IMG/VR virus record: IMGVR_UViG_3300037827_000194
Location: 1-38,077 of that record
Length of the DNA: 38,077 nucleotides
Strand: one strand, 5' to 3'
From: a virus
The notes under the pieces are model-generated. The model saw nothing but the letters and a program-made list of their open reading frames with translations, made no database searches and was not told the origin of the DNA. A program made the position numbers and the translations under genes. Shown here piece after piece: positions 6,891 to 14,066 of the stretch. The stretch's first letter is position 1, and the number at the start of each line of letters is the position of its first letter.

Positions 6891-7514
6891 ATGCCAGTTG
6901 TAGAAAATTGTTCAAAATGCGGTGAGAAAAAAGATAAAGTAGACAAAGACGGCGTTGGTAGATGCTCTCAGTGTAGAAGAGAAAGAAGCAAAGAACTTAG
7001 AGCAAAAAAGCGCGCTGAAAAAGGACTTCATCCAATTGGTAGTGGTGGAAGAAGTCCCCTTTGTTATAACTGTGGAAAACTAAAAGAAAACCCTAAAATT
7101 GGATATTGTCATGCCTGTAAAAGAGAACAAGATAATGAATGGAGACTAAAAACTGGCAGAACAATTAAACATCGCACGGGAAAATGTGCATGCGGAAATG
7201 AATTTGCGAGTTATAGTCGATACCAGTGCGTAGATTGTTATCGAAAATATAGGCAAGAAAAAAGACAAGATCCAGAATACAGGGATAGAACCTTTAAACA
7301 AAACGTAAGGACGTTTACAAGGAACTGCATTAAAATTGGCATTTTAATTAAGGAACAATGCAAGATTTGCGGGACGAATGAAAATGTTGAGGCTCACCAT
7401 GAAGATTATACAAAACCTTTAGATGTAATATGGTTATGTAGAAATCACCACCGTGAACACCATAAAAATCAAATTAGAGGAGAAGAAAATGCCTACAGCT
7501 CAAATACAAAATGA
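6891..7514 (+). CDS. HNH endonuclease with zinc ribbons, homing type, 207 aa
   Basis: The N-terminal half carries zinc-knuckle pairs: C7/C10 with C25/C28, C58/C61 with C73/C76, and C99/C101 with C113/C116. The C-terminal HNH core has C157/C160, the EAHHEDY histidines (H169, H170) and WLCRNHHREHH. Free-standing HNH genes of this kind nick or cut cognate phage DNA and spread by repair. The ribosome site is inside the 6844-6882 hairpin. The last 26 bases overlap the start of the next structural gene, including its ribosome site, which suggests insertion right at that boundary. Confidence 0.88.
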   Translation: MPVVENCSKCGEKKDKVDKDGVGRCSQCRRERSKELRAKKRAEKGLHPIGSGGRSPLCYNCGKLKENPKIGYCHACKREQDNEWRLKTGRTIKHRTGKCACGNEFASYSRYQCVDCYRKYRQEKRQDPEYRDRTFKQNVRTFTRNCIKIGILIKEQCKICGTNENVEAHHEDYTKPLDVIWLCRNHHREHHKNQIRGEENAYSSNTK

Positions 7515-8355
7515 AACCATATACGCATTGCCACGCCTATATACTCAAGGCTTGCAATTATCCGCTGCCACTCCAACTGCTGCTACAGTAGTTTGTGTTG
7601 CTCCTGGTGCTGCAAGAGATTCCACTAACAGTATCGATATGGTTGTAGGGTTACAAAACTACTTCGGTATTGATAACCCAGCGCAACTATTCAATGGCTA
7701 CCAACCAGGGTTATTTATTAACTCAGCGGTTAATGGTGCTAATGGTTTAGATACCGGTGCAATTGCTGCTAGTACTCAATACGCAGTGTATTTAATTGGT
7801 GATTCACGTAATTATCAAAATACTGCTGCTGTATTAAGCTTGACCAGCAATACTGCTCCATTGTTGCCATCTGGTTATGATTCCTATCGCTTGATTGGTT
7901 TCTGGGCTACAGATGGTTCCAGTCACTTCGTGTACGCAACCAATAAGCCTCAAAACATTGCTGGATTGTTGACTTATTACAATTCCCCTGCAATTTCTGT
8001 GTTATCTGGTGGTACAGCGACTTCCTTTACAGCGATTGACTTAACCACTAATAGTGCTATTCCAACCACTACACTAGAGAACATAATTGTTACTTTGTTA
8101 GTAACTTTTACTCCTGTGGCAGTAGGCGACGCCGTTCAGTTTAGACCTACAGGTTCAAGTGCTACTGGTGGATTGCCAACAATCACTGGTGCGGTTGCCG
8201 GTATTGCTCAAAGCCAATACATCCAAGTAATTGCGGGTGTAGGTTCATCTAAACCTGAAATCGACTACAAGGTGACTTCTGGTTCTGATGCTGTGAGTGT
8301 GTCTGTAGTTGAATGGGCTGGTGTATCTAACAGCGCTTACCCTGCTCTAGTTTAA
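7489..8355 (+). CDS. Putative virion structural protein, 288 aa
   Basis: I chose ATG 7489 because AGAGGAG at 7476-7482 is a consensus ribosome site; an in-frame ATG at 7453 has none. The product is rich in small, beta-forming residues (LQLSAATPTAATVVCVAPGA, NTAPLLPSGYDSYRLIGFW, ending SVVEWAGVSNSAYPALV). It has no membrane helix. It follows coat and precedes the gp4-like gene, where P22-like phages place head or tail accessory proteins. Its fold is unknown; decoration or head-fibre is possible. Confidence 0.72.
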   Translation: MPTAQIQNETIYALPRLYTQGLQLSAATPTAATVVCVAPGAARDSTNSIDMVVGLQNYFGIDNPAQLFNGYQPGLFINSAVNGANGLDTGAIAASTQYAVYLIGDSRNYQNTAAVLSLTSNTAPLLPSGYDSYRLIGFWATDGSSHFVYATNKPQNIAGLLTYYNSPAISVLSGGTATSFTAIDLTTNSAIPTTTLENIIVTLLVTFTPVAVGDAVQFRPTGSSATGGLPTITGAVAGIAQSQYIQVIAGVGSSKPEIDYKVTSGSDAVSVSVVEWAGVSNSAYPALV

Positions 8356-8376
8356 TAACTTAAGGAGTGAGTTGTT

Positions 8377-9162
8377 ATGCCATATTTAGCTCAGGACTTA
8401 ATAACTCGCTCCTGGTTTTTATCAGGGATTGTTGCTCGTAATTTGCAAATACCTACAGGCGATCAAATCTATGATGGCTTGCAGATGCTTAATGATTTGC
8501 TCAATTTTAAACAGATTGAAACCGATCTTATACCTTATTGGCAATACATAACTTTTAACGGAGTGCCAACACAAGAATTTTATTTTTTACCTTATGTTGC
8601 GGCCGTTGAGTCATCGACCTTTAATTTAGATGTTGTCCGCTATCCAATGGTTTCAACAAGTAGAACAAATTATTACGGCTCATCACGAGTTGATAATATA
8701 AGCACATTACCGTTTTCATGGAATTATAACAGAGGTCTTGGTGGTGGTATTTTTGCAATGTATTTTAAACCAGACCAAGCTTACCCCATTAAAATGCAAG
8801 TTAAGATATTTCTTACGGATGTGACTCTTCAAACTGATTTGACTAATATTGCAGAAACATTCACCAATCCAAATAATATCCCTAACTACACGCCGTATAC
8901 ATTTATAAACAATAGTAATCAGGGTTATGACACAGCTTATATCGAGTATTTAAGATATGCTCTTGCTAGATACTTTTGCAGTGAATATGGTATACTATTT
9001 AATCCTGAATCAGAAAAGATATTAATGTCGTATCAAAGAAAGTTAATGTATGAATCTCCTCCTGATTTAACAAACAAAAAAGTGTCAATTTTATTATCTG
9101 ATAATCTAACAGGATTCAATTGGGGAGACGTGAATATTGGTCACGGCTGGAGAAATTCTTAA
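8377..9162 (+). CDS. Head-completion / tail accessory factor, P22 gp4-like position, 261 aa
   Basis: The sequence starts with helices typical of head-to-tail adaptors (LITRSWFLSGIVARNL, GDQIYDGLQMLNDLLNFKQI) and ends IEYLRYALARYFCSEYGI followed by NWGDVNIGHGWRNS. I know the same pattern from podovirus proteins encoded just upstream of the gp10-like stabilisation protein. It would bind the portal ring and close the head after packaging. It is longer than P22 gp4 (166 aa), with a beta-rich insert around residues 60-150. AAGGAG lies 9 bases before the ATG. Confidence 0.8.
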   Translation: MPYLAQDLITRSWFLSGIVARNLQIPTGDQIYDGLQMLNDLLNFKQIETDLIPYWQYITFNGVPTQEFYFLPYVAAVESSTFNLDVVRYPMVSTSRTNYYGSSRVDNISTLPFSWNYNRGLGGGIFAMYFKPDQAYPIKMQVKIFLTDVTLQTDLTNIAETFTNPNNIPNYTPYTFINNSNQGYDTAYIEYLRYALARYFCSEYGILFNPESEKILMSYQRKLMYESPPDLTNKKVSILLSDNLTGFNWGDVNIGHGWRNS

Positions 9163-9171
9163 CAATACGTA

Positions 9172-9188
9172 TTATTTTTTATCTATTA
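9172..9188 (+). repeat. 17-bp AT-rich element, copy 1
   Basis: TTATTTTTTATCTATTA here matches TTATTTTTTATCCATTA at 16078-16094 with one mismatch. Each copy lies just after the stop of a structural gene and close to an endonuclease-VII-type HNH gene. It may be a transcription signal or an insertion-site trace. Confidence 0.45.
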
Positions 9189-9198
9189 GCGAGGTTAT

Positions 9199-9774
9199 TT
9201 GAAGAAGATTAAGCGTTGTGAAAAACATAATTTAGAGAAAAAAGAAATAGGAAAAAATAAACAATTGAGATGCAATGAATGTTTTAACGAATATAGGCGA
9301 AATTATAATTTAAAGAATATAGAAAAAGTCAAAGAAAAAAATAAAAAATATAATGCTTTAACGAAACAAAGACGTGAAGAATGGACTAGGCAAGACAGAA
9401 AAGAGAATCCAGAAAGGCATAAAGAATATGGTAGACGATATTATCATTTAAATTTTATTCAATATCAGGCAAATAGAACAGCCAGAAAATATGGGTTATC
9501 TTACGATGATTATATTGAAATGATTAAATTATCTAATGATAAATGCGCTATATGCAATCAAGAAGAAAAAAGAAGGCTAGGAAAGCAAGAGAAATTAACA
9601 CAGCTCTCTATAGACCATAACCATAAAAATGGAAAAGTTAGGGGCTTAATTTGTTATGGATGTAACTTAATAATTGGTTATGCCGAAGACAATATCCAGC
9701 TACTTAAAAACGCGATAAGCTACCTAGAGAAACACAAGCACTTCATGGATGATTCAATCGGAGTTATTCAATGA
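9199..9774 (+). CDS. HNH endonuclease, recombination endonuclease VII family, 191 aa
   Basis: The start is TTG with GCGAGG upstream. An N-terminal zinc knuckle (C7, C25/C28) and a long Lys/Arg/Asn helix precede the endonuclease-VII core: C116/C119, the catalytic SIDHNH block (D139, H140, H142), and C152/C155 with GCN. The family cuts branched or specific DNA; free-standing copies next to phage genes behave as mobile elements. The gene is much richer in A than its neighbours. Its stop overlaps the ATG of the next small membrane protein (ATGA). Confidence 0.87.
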   Translation: MKKIKRCEKHNLEKKEIGKNKQLRCNECFNEYRRNYNLKNIEKVKEKNKKYNALTKQRREEWTRQDRKENPERHKEYGRRYYHLNFIQYQANRTARKYGLSYDDYIEMIKLSNDKCAICNQEEKRRLGKQEKLTQLSIDHNHKNGKVRGLICYGCNLIIGYAEDNIQLLKNAISYLEKHKHFMDDSIGVIQ

Positions 9775-9971
9775 CACAACAAGAATATATTGACCATGCT
9801 GTACGTATTAAATTGCTAGAAGAAAAAGACAGGGCGTTTGTACATGATATAAAGATACAATTGCTTGAAAAAACAACTAATGACATTAAAAAAGTAGGCT
9901 ATTGGATTCTAGGTACAATTATTGTGGGTATAGCTTTACCTGTAAGTTTACATTCCTTTGGACTAATATAG
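9771..9971 (+). CDS. Small membrane-anchored protein, holin/XhlA-like, paralogue A, 66 aa
   Basis: A soluble helix (YIDHAVRIKLLEEKDRAF, then KIQLLEKTTNDIKKVGYW) is followed by one membrane segment (ILGTIIVGIALPVSL) and a short tail. It shares IDHxVRxxLxE and the W-x-x-G-T membrane entry with the next gene, and the same architecture with the gene at 27336. XhlA-type proteins and small class III holins look like this. A lysis role is possible, since no other holin is evident, but it is not proven. Its start overlaps the HNH stop. Confidence 0.75.
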   Translation: MTQQEYIDHAVRIKLLEEKDRAFVHDIKIQLLEKTTNDIKKVGYWILGTIIVGIALPVSLHSFGLI

Positions 9972-10018
9972 AAGTCAACAAGAACATAGATTAACCCCGT
10001 AAGCCAAGGATGGTTACT

Positions 10019-10204
10019 ATGAGCGATAGGCCTGATTTGATTGACCATGAAGTTAGATTAAGGCTAATAGAAAAACGTCTCGATGACTTTGATAAGAAAG
10101 ACAAGTCCCATCAAGACACATTGAAAGGGCAATTTACATGGATAATTGGCACGGTAATCACGTCCATAAGTGGATTGATACTCCATGCCATTAAATTGAT
10201 TTAA
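10019..10204 (+). CDS. Small membrane-anchored protein, holin/XhlA-like, paralogue B, 61 aa
   Basis: AAGGA at 10006-10010 favours the ATG at 10019 over one at 10010, which overlaps that ribosome site. The order is a charged helix (LIDHEVRLRLIEKRLDDFDK), then a C-terminal membrane segment (FTWIIGTVITSISGLILHAI). It matches paralogue A at IDHxVR and at the W-I-x-G-T entry, so the pair looks like a tandem duplication. It sits 9 bases before the gp10-like gene. Holin, antiholin or virion membrane protein are all possible. Confidence 0.75.
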   Translation: MSDRPDLIDHEVRLRLIEKRLDDFDKKDKSHQDTLKGQFTWIIGTVITSISGLILHAIKLI

Positions 10205-10213
10205 GGACGATTA

Positions 10214-11929
10214 ATGGTTGCTCGCGGGCAGAACTTCAAGGAATTACCAGTAAACATAGTAGGCTCAAGCATCTTTGGTCGTTACCCAAAGATTAGCATT
10301 GAAAAAACCTACAATATGTTTATGTCTGATAATTTCATGGTGCCATATTCTGGTTATGCGATTGGAATTCCTGCCTCTAATTTCCTTAATTCCATAGAAG
10401 GTCGAGCCATATTCACAAGTACCAAATTCAATGAATTGGTAGTTGTGGAAGGCAATAGTGTATTTTTAGTGAACATTGTTTATTCACAACAGCAAGAGAA
10501 GGTCACGTTCTTCCAAGTCTTCAAGATTGGTACGCTCCAAACACAAACCGGTGTAGTCTACATCGCAGAAAATAACAAACCACAAATCGGAATCTCTGAT
10601 GGTACTGCGTTTTATGTTTACGACCCCACTTTATCACCGGTGTTTCAGGCCGTTCCCTTGAGTTTTATTCCAGGTTATTTAACCTTCCATGACACATATT
10701 TTATTTTAGCAGCATCGAATGATTCATTTTATTCACCACCTGCTAATAATACTTGGCGCTTGTCAGGACAAAATGATGGTCTAACTTGGGCTAATGATAG
10801 TGCCAGCATCGGTCTTTTACAAACCAAACCAGATAATGTAAAAGCAGTCGTGCGTTTCCCGTCCAAAGGGAATATGATATTCGTGATGGGCAGCATCGTT
10901 ACAGAAGCTTGGTTTGATACGGGCGCTCAGTTATTCCCCTATCAACGTAACAATCAATTTAATATCGACTATGGCTGCTTGCAACCGGCGACAGTCGCAT
11001 ATATGGATGAATTTGTAGTCTGGCTGGCCCAAAATGAGAAAAGTGGTCCAATTATTGTATATTCTGATGGTGGTATGCCCAAAAAGATTACTACTGACGG
11101 GATTGACTATCTTTTTTCAACACTACAAGACCCTGAAGATTCACAGGCTTTCCTATACCGACAAGATGGACATCTTTTTTATCACATTAATTTTTATACC
11201 GATAATCTATCATTGGTTTACGATTTTTCTACTGAAAAGTTTTACCATGCTTGCGACCAAAATCTTAACTACTTTATTGCCTCTGAAGTAGCATTCTTCA
11301 ACAATCAATACTATTTTATTACAAAGAACAATGGAAATTTATTCGTATTTGATACTACTATTACCACATATCAAGATGTGGACAGCATGGGAAACATTAT
11401 CACTCATGAAATTCCTCGCATTAGAACTTGTGCGAATATCAGAACTCCAGACCAGAACTATCAAATTATTAATGATATTGGTTTTACTATCGAGTCCGGT
11501 GAAACTGATTACCAGCAACAATCACTAGGTGAGATAATATTAGTAACCCAGTCTGGAAATATTCTAGTGACACAAGGAGGAATTCCACCTTTAGTCACTC
11601 AAGATGGTCATGACTTAATCGCTCAAGACGGAACCCAATTCATAACCCAACAAAATACTGGTGGAACTACAGCGTGGCTTATTGCCCAGCAGATGGCTAA
11701 CACTGGAATCAGTAATTTATCGTTACCTCATGTGGATTTGTCAATCTCTACGGATGGCGGCGCATCGTTTGGGAATGAATGGGCTTACTATTTACCTCCA
11801 ATTGGTCATAGAAAAAATAGATTAATGTGGTGGCAGATTGGAATTGCCAATGATTTCGTGCCTCAGTTTAAATTCTGGGGAATGGGGCGTTTTGTAGCTA
11901 CTGATGGTGTTGTTAACGTAAGGAGATAA
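10214..11929 (+). CDS. Tail hub / DNA stabilisation protein, P22 gp10-like, 571 aa
   Basis: The N-terminus (ELPVNIVGSSIFGRYPKISI, EKTYNMF) and blocks such as TLQTQTGVVYIAENNKPQ, YLTFHDTYFILAAS and WLAQNEKSGPIIVYSDG match the packaged-DNA stabilisation family of P22 gp10, which caps the portal-gp4 stack and carries spikes. It is about 100 residues longer than P22 gp10. The extra part includes a tandem VTQxGxxL-type repeat at residues about 440-482. AAGGA precedes the ATG. The next gene follows after 2 bases. Confidence 0.85.
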   Translation: MVARGQNFKELPVNIVGSSIFGRYPKISIEKTYNMFMSDNFMVPYSGYAIGIPASNFLNSIEGRAIFTSTKFNELVVVEGNSVFLVNIVYSQQQEKVTFFQVFKIGTLQTQTGVVYIAENNKPQIGISDGTAFYVYDPTLSPVFQAVPLSFIPGYLTFHDTYFILAASNDSFYSPPANNTWRLSGQNDGLTWANDSASIGLLQTKPDNVKAVVRFPSKGNMIFVMGSIVTEAWFDTGAQLFPYQRNNQFNIDYGCLQPATVAYMDEFVVWLAQNEKSGPIIVYSDGGMPKKITTDGIDYLFSTLQDPEDSQAFLYRQDGHLFYHINFYTDNLSLVYDFSTEKFYHACDQNLNYFIASEVAFFNNQYYFITKNNGNLFVFDTTITTYQDVDSMGNIITHEIPRIRTCANIRTPDQNYQIINDIGFTIESGETDYQQQSLGEIILVTQSGNILVTQGGIPPLVTQDGHDLIAQDGTQFITQQNTGGTTAWLIAQQMANTGISNLSLPHVDLSISTDGGASFGNEWAYYLPPIGHRKNRLMWWQIGIANDFVPQFKFWGMGRFVATDGVVNVRR

Positions 11930-11931
11930 AC

Positions 11932-12303
11932 ATGTCTACGCAACAACCCATATTACAGGCCATTTTCCCAGACTTACCACGTGAGACACCCGTTATTGGT
12001 AGAGATGGTGATTTTAGCCCTCTATGGAGTCTTGGGCTTTCTGCTTTGTTTCAGGCATTGCAAGAAAACTTCAAGAATGAGGGAATTATTTTCCCAAGAT
12101 TAAGTGCTGCGAACATTGCCAATATTCAGGCAATTTATACCCCATTAATTGGTTCACCATTGCCGCAAAACATCCCTGATATTAGCGGCCAAACTGTGTT
12201 CGATACGACCAATCGAGTTTCAAAACAATTTGTAATAACGTATGATGGGGCTACGCCACCGAATATTGTAACGGCAGCGTGGAGACAATTTGTATATCTA
12301 TGA
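11932..12303 (+). CDS. Hypothetical virion-associated protein, 123 aa
   Basis: ATG 11932 follows AAGGAGATAAAC. The protein has a Pro-rich N-terminus (QPILQAIFPDLPRETPVIG), then WSLGLSALFQALQENFKNEG, and ends TAAWRQFVYL. I have the impression of similar proteins after gp10-like genes in environmental podoviruses. Its place matches the P22 needle/gp14 slot, but there is no long coiled coil, so a needle is unlikely. Probably part of the tail or ejection apparatus. Confidence 0.68.
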   Translation: MSTQQPILQAIFPDLPRETPVIGRDGDFSPLWSLGLSALFQALQENFKNEGIIFPRLSAANIANIQAIYTPLIGSPLPQNIPDISGQTVFDTTNRVSKQFVITYDGATPPNIVTAAWRQFVYL

Positions 12304-12317
12304 TTCAAGGATGAATT

Positions 12318-12920
12318 ATGAGCTGGTTTAGCAATATGTTTGGCGGGAAAAATCCCGCAGACTCAGCAATGCCCTATCTTAATCAGATACCTGGGCAGAC
12401 GCAAAAATATCAACAGCCCTGGTTGCAAGCTGGTCAAAATCAATTACCTGGTCTTCAAGACCAATACAGCCAATTGATGAACGACCCAGGTGGTCGCATG
12501 AACAAAATTGGGGAATCATTTAAAGAATCTCCAGGATTTAAGTTCGCAATGCAACAGGCTCTTCAAGGAGGTAATCATGCGGCTGCTGCTGGTGGCATGG
12601 CAGGTTCACCTCAACACGAACAGCAAAATATGCAATTAGCAACTGACCTTGGCAACCAAGAATATAATAATTGGATGAAAAACGCGCTTGGCCAATATGA
12701 TTTCGGGCTTCAAGGCTCTCAAGGCATGGCAAATCAAGGCCAACAAGCAGGGCAAAGTATGGCTGATATGATTGCTCAGACCTTAGCACAACAAGGTAAT
12801 TTGGCTTTCAATGGTCAACAACAACAAAATCAAAATAAAAGTGATATGTGGGGCAATATATTCAAAGGTGCTGGCTCTCTTGCAGCGTTTAATCCTTGGG
12901 GTATGTTTGGCAACATCTAA
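12318..12920 (+). CDS. DNA ejection (pilot) protein, gp7-like position, 200 aa
   Basis: The product is Gln/Gly/Asn-rich and helical with the hallmark block of small ejection proteins: ESPGFKFAMQQALQGGNHAA, AAAGGMAGSPQHEQQNMQLA and YNNWMKNALGQYDFG. Family members leave the virion and help form the conduit across the envelope. The N-terminus (MSWFSNMFGGKNP) is amphipathic and the C-terminus aromatic (FNPWGMFGNI), fitting membrane contact. First of three consecutive genes in the P22 7-20-16 order. Confidence 0.75.
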   Translation: MSWFSNMFGGKNPADSAMPYLNQIPGQTQKYQQPWLQAGQNQLPGLQDQYSQLMNDPGGRMNKIGESFKESPGFKFAMQQALQGGNHAAAAGGMAGSPQHEQQNMQLATDLGNQEYNNWMKNALGQYDFGLQGSQGMANQGQQAGQSMADMIAQTLAQQGNLAFNGQQQQNQNKSDMWGNIFKGAGSLAAFNPWGMFGNI

Positions 12921-12929
12921 GGGGCAATA

Positions 12930-14066
12930 ATGACATTTTCATTCACTAATTATGCGGGCATCGCTCCAAGACATTCGCCACTGAATGATATTATTGGCAA
13001 AGTTCTTGGCGGCTATAATGAAGTCACAAAGTCTAAATATTTAAAGCCTGGACTTGAGGCCGATATTTTTCATAAACAAATATCCCCTTTAGCGATGCTG
13101 GCCAGTAGCCCCTATTTCTCTTCGTTACATCCGCAACAACAACAACAAATTGCGGGTTACATTAGCCAAATGCTTTCCAAGCAAGGCATGGGCGGTCAAG
13201 GCGGTATGGGACAAATGCCAGGAATGCCAGGCCAAGGCGGTGCGATGGGTGGTCAAGGCGGCATGATGGGCGGCCAACAAATGGGCAATGAAGGCCAAAA
13301 TCCTGGAATGGGTGGGGAAGATTCTCTTGTGCCTGGAAATCCAGGTGAACACTTTACTGGGAAATTTACAGAATCGCCATACTCTGGCGGCACAGCCCAT
13401 CGTGGTAGCCAAGGTGAAACTATATATGCGCCTACTGGTGGAGGGGTTCAGAAGGGTCTTGATGTGCTTACAGAAGCCAAAGGACTGAAAAAGCTATTCA
13501 ATGAATATTCAAAAATAGCTCCTAAAGTTGGCGGTGCTGGTGGATTTAAAAGAGACCTCTCAAATGTAGCGAGTGGCATAGGTAAAACTAACCTACCTTT
13601 TTCTCAAAAAATATCCGAATTTTTGGGCGGCTCTACTTTATCCAACGAAGCAGCAAGTGTCGAAGCCTACAAAGCGCAAATGGCACCAGCGTTAAGGGCT
13701 ATCGGCTTTACAAATCCAGAGATTGATGGACTGCTAAAATTTTACCCTGGTGAAACAGAGAAAAATATTCAAGACCGTTTGGAAAAAACATGGGCTGTGA
13801 TTGAGCGTAAAATTAAAACGCATCAAAAGAATTTGAGTAAGGGAATCAACGCCAATCAAAATGTTATCAGCGAGAATGACGTCCCTCGAAGTATCGATCA
13901 GAAAATCGCACGTGATGAGCAAGAAAGAGCTCAAGCACAAAATAACAATGGCAGCTATAAAGAAGCACCACCTGGAACTATTGGCTTATACCGTAAAGGT
14001 AAGATGTATTATATTCCTCAAAATGCAGTAAAAGAAGCATTGAGCGAGGGGTTTACCTATGAATGA
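12930..14066 (+). CDS. Putative DNA ejection protein, gp20-like position, 378 aa
   Basis: Residues about 85-132 are a Gly/Met/Gln low-complexity tract made of GGQGGMG- and MPGMPGQGG-like units. The flanks are helical (LLKFYPGETEKNIQDRLEKT), and the C-terminus has a short fold PPGTIGLYRKGKMYYIPQ. The tract is probably flexible. Position between the gp7-like and the large ejection gene makes it the gp20 counterpart by order; sequence alone would not prove this. It overlaps the next gene by 8 bases. Confidence 0.68.
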   Translation: MTFSFTNYAGIAPRHSPLNDIIGKVLGGYNEVTKSKYLKPGLEADIFHKQISPLAMLASSPYFSSLHPQQQQQIAGYISQMLSKQGMGGQGGMGQMPGMPGQGGAMGGQGGMMGGQQMGNEGQNPGMGGEDSLVPGNPGEHFTGKFTESPYSGGTAHRGSQGETIYAPTGGGVQKGLDVLTEAKGLKKLFNEYSKIAPKVGGAGGFKRDLSNVASGIGKTNLPFSQKISEFLGGSTLSNEAASVEAYKAQMAPALRAIGFTNPEIDGLLKFYPGETEKNIQDRLEKTWAVIERKIKTHQKNLSKGINANQNVISENDVPRSIDQKIARDEQERAQAQNNNGSYKEAPPGTIGLYRKGKMYYIPQNAVKEALSEGFTYE

